A program made the position numbers and the translations under genes. A stretch of 42,751 nucleotides of DNA from Candidatus Cryptobacteroides avistercoris. Its GTDB lineage: Bacteria; Bacteroidota; Bacteroidia; Bacteroidales; UBA932. Positions 18,742 through 27,671 of this stretch are shown here, piece after piece. The notes under the pieces were generated by a model. It ran no database searches. It saw only the letters and a program-made list of their open reading frames with translations, and had not been told where the DNA came from. The DNA lies in the NCBI GenBank assembly GCA_017695095.1, contig JADILW010000003.1:1-42751 (forward strand). The letters are read 5' to 3'. Position 1 is the first letter of the stretch. Every line of letters begins with the position of its first letter.

Positions 18742-19242
18742 ATGAAAAATTTTGCGGCGATAGATTTCGAGACGGCTAACGGATGCCGCTCCAGCGTGTG
18801 CAGCGTCGGAGTCGTCATTGTAAAGGACAACAAGATAGAGGACAGGTTCTACAGCCTTATCCATCCGGTTCCTGACTATTATTCGTATTGGAACACGCAG
18901 ATCCACGGACTGACGGCGGAATCGACAATGACGGCACCGGCCTTCCCCGAGGTATGGGAAAGGGCCAGCGCTCTCATAGGGGACCTGCCGCTCGTCGCCC
19001 ACAACAGCCCTTTCGACGAGGGCTGTCTGAAAGCTGTTTTCGGGGTATACGGAATGACTTATCCGGACTATAAATTTTACTGCACCTGCAGGGCGTCGAG
19101 GGCGGTTCTGGGCAAGAGGCTTCCAAATCATCAGCTGCAGACCGTCGCACAATATTGCGGCTATGACCTGCGGCAGCATCACCACGCACTGGCCGATGCC
19201 GAAGCCTGCGCAAGGATTGCGATTGAAATCCTGGATTTTTGA
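18742..19242 (+). CDS. DEDDh 3'-5' exonuclease, DnaQ-like
   Basis: AAIDFETANGCRSSVCSVGVV, QIHGLTAES, LVAHNSPFDEG, HHHALADAEACARIA (Exo I-III). Confidence 0.92.
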   Translation: MKNFAAIDFETANGCRSSVCSVGVVIVKDNKIEDRFYSLIHPVPDYYSYWNTQIHGLTAESTMTAPAFPEVWERASALIGDLPLVAHNSPFDEGCLKAVFGVYGMTYPDYKFYCTCRASRAVLGKRLPNHQLQTVAQYCGYDLRQHHHALADAEACARIAIEILDF

Positions 19243-19370
19243 TTCCGGAGCATTTTCAAAATCTCCTTTTTATCTATGCAGATTTGAAGTACTGCCGCAT
19301 AATTTCATAAAATATTTTTTGGCCATATTTTCAGGAACCGCAGAGCGAATCGTGATATGCTCTGTCATGA

Positions 19371-19396
19371 TTTGGCTCATGTCCGGATTTCCTTTG
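19371..19396 (+). promoter_or_regulatory. Promoter-like motif TTTGGC-N12-TTCCTTTG
   Basis: Same spacer; shares GTCATGWTTTGGCKCATGTC with the site at 8706. Confidence 0.4.
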
Positions 19397-19421
19397 TGAT
19401 TGAAAGAAATATAAGATTATC

Positions 19422-19883
19422 ATGGGAACGGTCATAAACCTGAAGTGGAAGCACATCGGCCCGTGTCCGGACCAGTGGTTTGCGTACTTCTATAATGAAT
19501 GGGAAGACAGGACATACGAAGTCTATATCAGGGAAGACACTTACTGGTGGTCAGCGGCTCTGTCTTCTGTGGAAGGACAACATACTGCAGAAGAGTTTGA
19601 AAGAATCCCGAGCGAGCAGCAAGTTTATGAGAACATCCCTCTTGCTTTCTACTATGACACCGATGTCGACAACAGGCCTAAAATGGAGGAGGAAGTACTC
19701 CTATTTCTGCTGCATCGCTTCCCGCATCTCTCGTTTGATTCAAAAATCAGGGAGCAATATGACTTTACGGCAGGTCTGGAAGACATGGACGACGGCAGCC
19801 GCGCCGAACTGTTGGAACGGCGTGCCGAACTGATGCGGAGATATTTGGAGAAATACGAGGAATTCAAAAAATCAAATCGATAG
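19422..19883 (+). CDS. Hypothetical protein (153 aa)
   Basis: Continuous ORF after a promoter-like site; acidic, Trp/Tyr-rich N-terminus. Confidence 0.6.
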   Translation: MGTVINLKWKHIGPCPDQWFAYFYNEWEDRTYEVYIREDTYWWSAALSSVEGQHTAEEFERIPSEQQVYENIPLAFYYDTDVDNRPKMEEEVLLFLLHRFPHLSFDSKIREQYDFTAGLEDMDDGSRAELLERRAELMRRYLEKYEEFKKSNR

Positions 19884-19901
19884 CCCTAAATCATCGCGCT
19901 T

Positions 19902-20951
19902 ATGACTCTGAAGGATTTATTGGACAAGGTGGACTTCGACAGCCTTGCGCCATTCATAGAAAAGAGTGAAGGAAGGCACCTTGACAGCATCTATGCGTAC
20001 CGGGAGGCATACGACATTCTCCGGTATATGAAACCGTCAGAAAACTTCAAAGGCGAAGCTCGGGTCGAGTGGAGCGGGGAGGAATACGGAGACGAGCAGT
20101 GGATAGGGGTGTTCCATCTTGACGGCGACTATTGGGAGGATGCGCTCGCAAAGGAAATCGTAATCGGCGAGAATGTCGACCTTCCAATAGAAGAGATTGC
20201 GGCAAAATGCCTCTGGGAAATAACTTTTTATGGATTTACCCCGGAACATGAAGGGTTTGAGGACTTACTCGGGCGCAAGTTAAGAAACAAATACGACCTC
20301 ATGCTCGACAGGCTTGAAGAAAGCGAATGGCGGCATCAGATTCCGAGGAAATACCGTGTCCGACGGAACGGACAAAGGCTCATCAGCGGCGACTGGGGGA
20401 TGAAGGACTGGTTTGGGAAACGCATGAACCGACCCAAGCGGATGAGGGAGCACCGCCAGGAAAAGCGGGAGAAATTTCTTAAGTCCATGAGCCGCCGCGA
20501 AAACAATATTCTGGATTTGACGGCGGAAGGGAGCAGTTTCACGCGTGCTGACCTGGATTTCGTGCTTTCTGTCAAACATGGCGTCAGGTACGATTTCAGG
20601 TCCGTTACGGGGCCGTATAGGCAATCCTCCTCCAATTCGGAAGTGGCGGTGGAGTCCTGCGCTGTTGCAGTGCCCGAAGCACCGACCGCAGACCGTCAGG
20701 CCAGCGACAAGCGGCTGGACTATATCCTGAAGTCCATCACGAAATATCAGCATCTCGACCTCTCACAATATGACAACGCAGTCGTATGCGTTTGCCATTC
20801 TTCCGAACATCCGGTCTCGGACGCCGGTCTCGCCGGATTCTTCGCAAACGTCAGAGGGCATTTCGGATACGGCGACATACGTACTGGAACTATCGTAGCG
20901 AACAGCGAAGAAAGAGAGGTTAGGGCGGTCCTCCTGCTGAACAAAATCTGA
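19902..20951 (+). CDS. Hypothetical protein, DUF6557-like N-terminus
   Basis: MTLKDLLDKVDFDSLAPFI; 18 bp after the previous gene. Confidence 0.6.
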   Translation: MTLKDLLDKVDFDSLAPFIEKSEGRHLDSIYAYREAYDILRYMKPSENFKGEARVEWSGEEYGDEQWIGVFHLDGDYWEDALAKEIVIGENVDLPIEEIAAKCLWEITFYGFTPEHEGFEDLLGRKLRNKYDLMLDRLEESEWRHQIPRKYRVRRNGQRLISGDWGMKDWFGKRMNRPKRMREHRQEKREKFLKSMSRRENNILDLTAEGSSFTRADLDFVLSVKHGVRYDFRSVTGPYRQSSSNSEVAVESCAVAVPEAPTADRQASDKRLDYILKSITKYQHLDLSQYDNAVVCVCHSSEHPVSDAGLAGFFANVRGHFGYGDIRTGTIVANSEEREVRAVLLLNKI

Positions 20952-20965
20952 GATTTCTATCAGTT

Positions 20966-21000
20966 ATGCCGCTTTTTGGCACAAGATGTTCGTATCTTTG
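20966..21000 (+). promoter_or_regulatory. Promoter with inverted-repeat operator upstream of the WYL gene
   Basis: TATGCC-N7-GGCACA overlapping TTTGGC, N12, TATCTTTG. Confidence 0.5.
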
Positions 21001-21020
21001 CGGAAACAACATCTGGCAGT

Positions 21021-21947
21021 ATGGCAAAAGACAAATTCTCCAGGTATATATGGTTGGTGGACACCATATACCGCGCAAACGGCATCACGTTCGAGGAAAT
21101 CAACGAAAAGTGGCTCCGGAACAGCATGAGCGACGGGCTGGACCTGCCGCTGAAAACTTTCCACAACCACAGGAATGCCATCGAGGAGATATTCGACATC
21201 AACATCGTCTGCGACAGGCGAAACGGGTATCGCTACTACATCGAAAACGCCGACGACATGAAGAAAGGCGGAGTCAGGACCTGGCTTCTGAACACCTTCG
21301 CCGTGAACAATCTCATCAACGAGAGTCACCACCTGAAGCGGCGCATACTCTTCGAGCAGATTCCGTCCGGCCAGAAGCACCTCACCACCATAATAGAGGC
21401 GATGCGGGACTCCCGCACCCTGGAGATGACCTACAAGAGCTTCTGGCGACAGGACAGCTACACCGCCGAAGTGGAGCCCTATTTCGTCAAGGTATTCAGG
21501 CAGAGATGGTACATGGTTGCGAAGAATACGGAGAAAGACGCATTGAGAATATACGCTCTCGACAGGGTGCAGGAAATGAGGGAGACCGACAACGGCTTCG
21601 CCTTTCCCAAGGACTTCGACCCCGAGGAATACTTCTACAACAGCTTCGGAATCATCCACGACGACAACTGTCCTCCGGAAATCGTGGACTTGAAAGTCTA
21701 TGGTACGCAGAGGGAGTACTTCAGGACCCTGCCGCTGCACCACTCCCAGAAAGAGGTAGAAACGGAAAACGAGTACTCCGTGTTCCGCTACTATCTTTCT
21801 CCGACCTACGATTTCGTCCAGGAAATACTGTCACACGGATGCGAAGTGGAGGTGTTGTCGCCGGAGCATCTCAGGAATGAAATCCGCTGGCACGCTGAAG
21901 TCATTGTAAAAAGAACCAGTGGAGGGGAACCGGACAAAGCAAATTGA
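21021..21947 (+). CDS. WYL-domain transcriptional regulator
   Basis: HTH-like N-terminus (FSRYIWLVDTIYRANGITFEEINEKW), LEMTYKSFW, VEPYFVKVFRQRWYMVAKN. Confidence 0.88.
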   Translation: MAKDKFSRYIWLVDTIYRANGITFEEINEKWLRNSMSDGLDLPLKTFHNHRNAIEEIFDINIVCDRRNGYRYYIENADDMKKGGVRTWLLNTFAVNNLINESHHLKRRILFEQIPSGQKHLTTIIEAMRDSRTLEMTYKSFWRQDSYTAEVEPYFVKVFRQRWYMVAKNTEKDALRIYALDRVQEMRETDNGFAFPKDFDPEEYFYNSFGIIHDDNCPPEIVDLKVYGTQREYFRTLPLHHSQKEVETENEYSVFRYYLSPTYDFVQEILSHGCEVEVLSPEHLRNEIRWHAEVIVKRTSGGEPDKAN

Positions 21948-22000
21948 ACAAGTTCATTTGCATTGCACTCGGCTTCTGCGTATATTTGCCAATTGAAATT

Positions 22001-22081
22001 GCGGGTGTGTTGTAATTGGTAGCCAAGCCAGACTTAGGATCTGGTGCCTCGCGCGTATGGGTTCGAGTCCCTTCACCCGCA
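22001..22081 (+). tRNA. tRNA-Leu(TAG)
   Basis: GCGGGTG/CACCCGC acceptor, CCAGACTTAGGATCTGG anticodon arm, long variable arm, GGTTCGAGTCC T-loop; TATATTTGCC promoter box upstream. Confidence 0.95.
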
Positions 22082-22089
22082 CTGAATTT

Positions 22090-22398
22090 ATGTTCTACGT
22101 TCTGCTCACAATGTTCGCCGGGGTCGGCGCGGGGTGGCTGCTGAGAAAGTGGAAGCCCGTGAAATACTCCGGAGCCGCGGTCACCGTCGTGATTTGGCTG
22201 CTGCTGTTCCTGATGGGAGCGGAAATCGGAGCGGACAGGGAACTGGTCCGCAATCTCTCCTCGCTGGGTCTCCAGGCCCTGGTGTTCGCCGCCGCCGGAA
22301 TCTGCGGCAGCGTGGCCGCTTCAGTGATATTGTACAGGCTGCTCTCCCGTAAGGGGCGGAGCGGCTCCGGTGATGCCGGAGGGGAGGGGAGAAGATGA
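22090..22398 (+). CDS. LysO family protein, N-terminal half
   Basis: Hydrophobic; LLFLMGAEIGADRELV; overlaps the next gene by 4 nt. Confidence 0.75.
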   Translation: MFYVLLTMFAGVGAGWLLRKWKPVKYSGAAVTVVIWLLLFLMGAEIGADRELVRNLSSLGLQALVFAAAGICGSVAASVILYRLLSRKGRSGSGDAGGEGRR

Positions 22399-23021
22399 AG
22401 GGAACCCTGACCGTGCTCGTGATGTTCGCGCTCGGCTGCCTTGCCGGGGTGTCCGGAATCCTTCCGGAAGGCCTTTCCGACGGCGCTCTCGCCGGGAAGG
22501 TGCTGTTCGTGCTGATGTTTCTGGTCGGGGTGGGCATAGGCGGCAATCCGGATCTCAAGAAGATATTCGGGAACCTTGACCCCCTGCTGCTGCTCCTGCC
22601 GTTCGCCACGATTCTGGGCACGCTGGCCGTCACGGCCCTCGTCTGCCTCGTGTTCCCGCAGTGGCGGCTTGCAGACTGTCTCGCCGTGGGCGGGGGAATG
22701 GGGTATTACTCCCTTTCGTCGATACTCATCTCTGAATACGGAGCGGCGACGCTCGGCGCCCGGCTCGCTGCGGAGCTCGGAACCATCGCCCTGCTGGCCA
22801 ACGTGTTCAGGGAACTCTTCACCCTCGTGGCCGCGCCCATTCTCGCAAGGCGCTTCGGCCCCCTGGCTCCGATAGCCTCCGCCGGCGCGACTGCCATGGA
22901 CGTGACCCTGCCGGCGATTCTCCGTTCGTCCGGCGAACGTTTCCTGCCGGCGGCGGTTGTCAGCGGCGTGCTTTGCGACTTCAGCGTGCCGCTGCTCGTG
23001 ACTTTCTTCTGCTCTCTGTAG
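22395..23021 (+). CDS. LysO family lysine exporter, C-terminal half
   Basis: VGVGIGGNPDLKK, GGGMGYYSLSSILISEYGAATLGARLAAELGTIALLANVFRE, GATAMDVTLPAI. Confidence 0.85.
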   Translation: MKGTLTVLVMFALGCLAGVSGILPEGLSDGALAGKVLFVLMFLVGVGIGGNPDLKKIFGNLDPLLLLLPFATILGTLAVTALVCLVFPQWRLADCLAVGGGMGYYSLSSILISEYGAATLGARLAAELGTIALLANVFRELFTLVAAPILARRFGPLAPIASAGATAMDVTLPAILRSSGERFLPAAVVSGVLCDFSVPLLVTFFCSL

Positions 23022-23025
23022 GGGG

Positions 23026-23586
23026 CTACATCAGGAATCCGCTCATGTCGTCGCCGGCGGCCTCGCGCTCGCGTATCTCCGTGGAGGAGATGTCGACTAT
23101 CGGCGCGTCGATGAGCTCGATGCGGCAGTCTTCAGGCCCCTGCTCGAGAATCTCCCGGCGTATGGCCTCGGCGTCGAATCCCCGGCGCGGGTAGACCGTC
23201 ACCCCGTATTCGCGGAGGATGCGCCCGGCGTCCTTCCAGCGCAGCAGGCCGCCAAGGTTGTCGGCCCCCATCACCAGGCTGAATTCGTTGCCTGGCTCCC
23301 TCTCCCTGAGGGCGTCGAGGGTGCGTATCGTGTACTGGGGCGCGGGCATCGAGAGTTCGATGTCGTCGACCTTCACCCTGAGCTCCGGATGCCTGCCGAC
23401 GGCTTCGGCGGCCGCCCGGTAGCGTTCGGCGGCGTTCGCGGCCTTCTCGGGGCTCTTGAACGGGTTCTGGGGCGACACTATGAGATAGACCATGTCGAAC
23501 TCGGCGTCCGTGGTCAGGTATTCCAGGATGGCGAGGTGTCCGATGTGCAGGGGGTCGAAGGAACCCGGATAGACTGCTATGCGCAT
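23026..23586 (-). CDS. nadD: Nicotinate-nucleotide adenylyltransferase
   Basis: YPGSFDPLHIGHLAI, SPQNPFK, MGADNLGGLLRWKD, ISSTEIRER. Confidence 0.95.
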   Translation of the reverse strand: MRIAVYPGSFDPLHIGHLAILEYLTTDAEFDMVYLIVSPQNPFKSPEKAANAAERYRAAAEAVGRHPELRVKVDDIELSMPAPQYTIRTLDALREREPGNEFSLVMGADNLGGLLRWKDAGRILREYGVTVYPRRGFDAEAIRREILEQGPEDCRIELIDAPIVDISSTEIREREAAGDDMSGFLM

Positions 23587-24146
23587 AAGAATTCGTCTAC
23601 GATGCGTTCAGCTTCCGCGAAGGTGTCTTCGAGCCTGTCGTTCACTATCTCCCGGTCGAAGCGGCCTTTCGCGAAGCTGATTTCCGAGGCGGCCTTGCCT
23701 ACGCGCTCGCGTATGGCGTCCTCGCTGTCGGTGCCGCGTCCCCGCAGCCTCTGCTCCAGCACCTCGATGCTCGGGGGCAGTATGAGTATGGACAGGGCGG
23801 CGTCGCCGAAATATTTCTTGAGATTGACCCCTCCCTTCACGTCCACGTCGAAGATTATCACGTGGCCTTTCGCCCAGATGCGGCTGACTTCCGACTTCAG
23901 GGTGCCGTAGAAGCGGTCGTGATAGACTTCCTCGTGCTCCACGAAGGCGTCCTCGGCGATGAGTTCGCGGAATCTGTCGGCGGAGATGAAATAGTACTCG
24001 ACTCCGTCGCGCTCGCTGCCGCGGGGAGCGCGCGAGGTCGCGGAGATCGAAAACTCGAACTCGGGGTGCAGTTTGAGCAGGTGGCCGACCACCGTGCTCT
24101 TGCCGGCTCCTGAGGGAGCAGAAAATATGATGACTTTACCGGACAT
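23577..24146 (-). CDS. gmk: Guanylate kinase
   Basis: IIFSAPSGAGKSTVVGHLL, SATSRAPRGSERDGVEYYF. Confidence 0.96.
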   Translation of the reverse strand: MSGKVIIFSAPSGAGKSTVVGHLLKLHPEFEFSISATSRAPRGSERDGVEYYFISADRFRELIAEDAFVEHEEVYHDRFYGTLKSEVSRIWAKGHVIIFDVDVKGGVNLKKYFGDAALSILILPPSIEVLEQRLRGRGTDSEDAIRERVGKAASEISFAKGRFDREIVNDRLEDTFAEAERIVDEFLCA

Positions 24147-24230
24147 TATTATTCGGATTTGTTGCAAAAATAGTTAAATTTGCACGAATTGAATTTAAGT
24201 GGAAAGTTTATTTATCATTTCACCTTTGAT

Positions 24231-25235
24231 ATGAAAGTTTCTTACAAAGATCTTGGCCTTGTGAACACCCGTGCGATGTTCGCCAAGGCCGTAAAGGGCG
24301 GCTATGCCATCCCTGCCTTCAACTTCAACAACATGGAGCAGCTCCAGGCCATCATTCAGGCCGCCGTGGAGACCAAGTCTCCCGTGATTCTCCAGGTTTC
24401 CAAGGGAGCCCGCAACTACGCCAACCAGACCCTCCTGCGCTATATGGCACAGGGAGCCGTGGAGTATGCCAAGGAGCTCGGATGGAAGAAGCCCCAGATC
24501 GTGCTGCACCTCGACCACGGCGACAGCTACGAGCTCTGCAAGAGCTGCGTTGACTTCGGCTTCTCTTCAGTCATGATCGACGGTTCATCCCTCCCTTACG
24601 AGGAGAACATCGCCCTGACCAAGAAGGTCGTCAAGTACGCCCACAAGTACGACGTGACCGTTGAGGCCGAGCTCGGCGTCCTCGCCGGAGTTGAGGATGA
24701 GGTCGCTTCCGAGGAGTCCCACTACACCAAGCCCGAGGAGGTCATCGACTTCGTGAAGAAGACCGGCTGCGACTCCCTCGCAATCTCAATCGGAACCTCT
24801 CACGGCGCCTACAAGTTCAAGCCCGAGCAGTGCACCCGCGACCCTCAGACCGGCCGTCTCGTTCCCCCTCCGCTCGCATTCGACGTGCTGAAGGCAATCG
24901 AGAAGAAGCTCCCCGGCTTCCCCATCGTGCTCCACGGATCATCTTCAGTTCCCCAGGAGTATGTCGACATCATCAACTCCAACGGAGGAAACCTTCCTGA
25001 CGCTGTCGGAATCCCCGAGGAGCAGCTCCGCAAGGCTGCGAAGAGCGCGGTATGCAAGATCAACATCGACTCAGACTCACGTCTCGCGATGACCGCCGCC
25101 ATCCGCAAGTACTTCAACGAGCACCCCGAGCAATTCGATCCCCGTCAGTATCTGAAGCCCGCCCGCGAGGAGATGAAGAAGATGTACATCCACAAGATCG
25201 TGAATGTGCTCGGCTCTAACGGAAAGGCCAGGTAA
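24231..25235 (+). CDS. fba: Class II fructose-bisphosphate aldolase
   Basis: YAIPAFNFNNMEQLQAI, LHLDHGDS, SVMIDGS, EAELGVLAGVED, LHGSSSVP. Confidence 0.95.
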   Translation: MKVSYKDLGLVNTRAMFAKAVKGGYAIPAFNFNNMEQLQAIIQAAVETKSPVILQVSKGARNYANQTLLRYMAQGAVEYAKELGWKKPQIVLHLDHGDSYELCKSCVDFGFSSVMIDGSSLPYEENIALTKKVVKYAHKYDVTVEAELGVLAGVEDEVASEESHYTKPEEVIDFVKKTGCDSLAISIGTSHGAYKFKPEQCTRDPQTGRLVPPPLAFDVLKAIEKKLPGFPIVLHGSSSVPQEYVDIINSNGGNLPDAVGIPEEQLRKAAKSAVCKINIDSDSRLAMTAAIRKYFNEHPEQFDPRQYLKPAREEMKKMYIHKIVNVLGSNGKAR

Positions 25236-25850
25236 TTGACCGGAAAGTATCCATCAAAATCATTCAAGGACGCCGTGGAGGCCATAAGCTCCCTGCCGGG
25301 AGTAGGCTCCCGCGGCGCCTTGCGATTGGTGCTGCACCTGCTGAGGCAGCCTTCCGAGAACGTACATCATCTGGCCGAGGCGATCAGCGGCCTCGCCGAC
25401 AATGTCCACTATTGCAAGACCTGCATGATGGTCTCGGACGGCGACAGCTGCTCGATATGCTCCGACCCGAAGCGTGACCATTCCACCATTTGCGTGGTCG
25501 AGAACGTCCGGGACGTGATGCGCATCGAGGAGACGGGGCAGTACCACGGGGTGTACCATGTGCTCGGAGGCATAATTTCGCCCATCAACGGTATCGGCCC
25601 CTCCGACATCACCGTCAGGGAGCTCATAGAGAGGCTGAAGCAGGCCTCCGGGCCCGTGGAGGTGATTTTCGCGCTGAGCGGAAGCGTGGAAGGCGAGACC
25701 ACCGCCTTCTACATCTACCGCCAGATAGAAGGCCTGGGCGTGAAGGTGTCGACCCTTGCGCGCGGACTGAGCTTCGGGGCCGACCTCGAATATGCCGACT
25801 CGCTGACCCTCGGCCGCTCGATAATCGACAGACAGATATTCAAACCTTAG
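25236..25850 (+). CDS. recR: Recombination protein RecR
   Basis: LPGVGSRGALRLVLHLL, zinc-finger CKTCMMVSDGDSCSIC, Toprim CVVENVRDV; apparent TTG start. Confidence 0.94.
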   Translation: MTGKYPSKSFKDAVEAISSLPGVGSRGALRLVLHLLRQPSENVHHLAEAISGLADNVHYCKTCMMVSDGDSCSICSDPKRDHSTICVVENVRDVMRIEETGQYHGVYHVLGGIISPINGIGPSDITVRELIERLKQASGPVEVIFALSGSVEGETTAFYIYRQIEGLGVKVSTLARGLSFGADLEYADSLTLGRSIIDRQIFKP

Positions 25851-25906
25851 TTGTCCGGTGTCCCGGCGGCCTTGTTCTCCGGCGGCCGCGGCACTGTCGG
25901 TAGTGT

Positions 25907-26467
25907 ATGACCATACTTGAAACCTTGCTGCTGGCGCTCTCGCTTTGCGCCGACTGTTTCGCCGTCTCGCTGTGCTCCAGCGTCACCCTGAAGAAGGCCG
26001 GGTGGCGCGACGTGCTGCTGACGGCGCTGGCGTTCGCCGTGATACAGAGCGCGCTGCTTCTGGCCGGATGCCTGCTCGGCGATCTGTTCTACGGTCTCGT
26101 CGAGACGGTGTCGGGCATCATAGGCTTCGTGCTGCTCGCCTACGTGGGCGGTTCGATGCTCGTGGAGGGCATACGCGGCTGCGGGGAGGGCAAGAATCTC
26201 AACGGCTGGAAGAACATACTGCTCGGGGGAGTGGCCACCAGCATCGACGCCGCCGCGGTAGGGGTCTCGCAGTCGATGAGCGGCTCCGGCCTTTCCGGCA
26301 CCCTGCTGCTGCTCGCCGCCGTGTTCGCGTGCACCCTGGTTTCGGTGGCGGCGGGCATCTCGGCCGGCAGGGCGATAGGCTGCATCAGAGGCCGCAACGT
26401 GGGCCGTATCGCCGAACTGGCCGGCGGTCTGGTGCTGGTGGGCATAGGCTTTTCCATTCTGTTCTGA
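25907..26467 (+). CDS. MntP-like manganese efflux pump
   Basis: LALSLCADCFAVSL, GVATSIDAAAVGVS. Confidence 0.85.
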   Translation: MTILETLLLALSLCADCFAVSLCSSVTLKKAGWRDVLLTALAFAVIQSALLLAGCLLGDLFYGLVETVSGIIGFVLLAYVGGSMLVEGIRGCGEGKNLNGWKNILLGGVATSIDAAAVGVSQSMSGSGLSGTLLLLAAVFACTLVSVAAGISAGRAIGCIRGRNVGRIAELAGGLVLVGIGFSILF

Positions 26468-26590
26468 GGCCGCCCTTTTTGCATTTCTCGGGAAATTTTT
26501 TATCTTTGCGAGCCGGATTTGCGCTGTTCCGGCAAGTCTGCATGGTTTAACCCCTTCCGACACGAGTGCCGGGATTAAGTTAGGAAGGCA

Positions 26591-27547
26591 ATGGTAAAGA
26601 TTCTCTACAGGAGCGGAGCGGAAATACTCTCCACCCAGACGGAAGCGGAACTCGCTGCAATCAGCAGGGAGAATGTGCTCTGGATAGACATGCTGGAGCC
26701 CACCGGCGAGCAGAAGCGCCTGGTGGAGCAGTATCTCGGAACCGAGATCCAGAGCCGTGCGGAGGCCGAGGAGATCGAGAGTTCCTCCCGTTTCTTCGAA
26801 GAGGGCGGAGCCATCTTCGCCAACACCAACTTCCTTTCGCCTGCCGACGACGAGATGCTGATGGACGCCGTGTCCTTCATACTCGTGAGCGGGGTGCTCA
26901 CCACCATCAGGGAGATACCCCTGCGTTCGCTCAACACCCTGCAGCTCAAGATGCAGGCGCTTCCCGACGAATACCCCGACGGCAACACGGTGTTCGTGGA
27001 CATCATGGACAGGCGAGTCGACCTCGACGCCGACATCGTGGAGCTGATTTCCAAGGACGTGACCCGCTACAGCCGCCGCATCAACCAGAACGAAGACATC
27101 AACGAGGACTTCCTGCTCGACATCAACCAGCTCCAGCAGAACGCGATGAACGTGCGCGCCAACATGGTCGACAAGCAGCGCCTGATATCCAACCTGCTGA
27201 AGAGCAAGATCTTCCCCAAGGACGCCGAGCTGCGCGAGCGCCTCGGCATCATCCTGCAGGACATCGCCTCGCTGGTCAACCACATCAGCTTCACCTTCGA
27301 GCGGCTGGAATACATGCAGGAGACCGTGATAGGCATAATCAACCTCGACCAGAACCGCATCATGAAGGTGTTCACCTTCGTGTCCATCCTCCTGATGCCT
27401 GCGACTCTCGTGGCGAGCTTCTACGGCATGAACGTGAGGCTTCCGCTCGCGAGCTGGGAGTGGGCGTGGCTGGCCATAATAGTCATCATGGTGCTTCTCA
27501 TGGCCGCCATGATATGGTATTTCTTCAAACGTAAGAAAATGCTCTGA
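26591..27547 (+). CDS. corA: CorA-family magnesium/cobalt transporter
   Basis: C-terminal YGMNV motif between two TM helices (FYGMNVRLPL). Confidence 0.93.
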   Translation: MVKILYRSGAEILSTQTEAELAAISRENVLWIDMLEPTGEQKRLVEQYLGTEIQSRAEAEEIESSSRFFEEGGAIFANTNFLSPADDEMLMDAVSFILVSGVLTTIREIPLRSLNTLQLKMQALPDEYPDGNTVFVDIMDRRVDLDADIVELISKDVTRYSRRINQNEDINEDFLLDINQLQQNAMNVRANMVDKQRLISNLLKSKIFPKDAELRERLGIILQDIASLVNHISFTFERLEYMQETVIGIINLDQNRIMKVFTFVSILLMPATLVASFYGMNVRLPLASWEWAWLAIIVIMVLLMAAMIWYFFKRKKML

Positions 27548-27671
27548 TTCTCAGGGAGTATTCTCTTGGTTATCAAATTTTTTTGCTATCTTTGCGCGCC
27601 CGAATCACCGGCTTGCGCCGGAGGGCTCGTTACATAAAGTTTAACAACTAACTGTTTTTTATTTTACTGAA

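Noticed and set aside
26553-26588. CCTTCC...GGAAGG inverted repeat in the corA leader (possible Mg riboswitch)
   Set aside because: Only 6 bp arms and no match to a riboswitch architecture I recognise
25847-27283. 478-aa - strand ORF opposite mntP-like and corA
   Set aside because: Antisense of recognisable transporters; no domain signal
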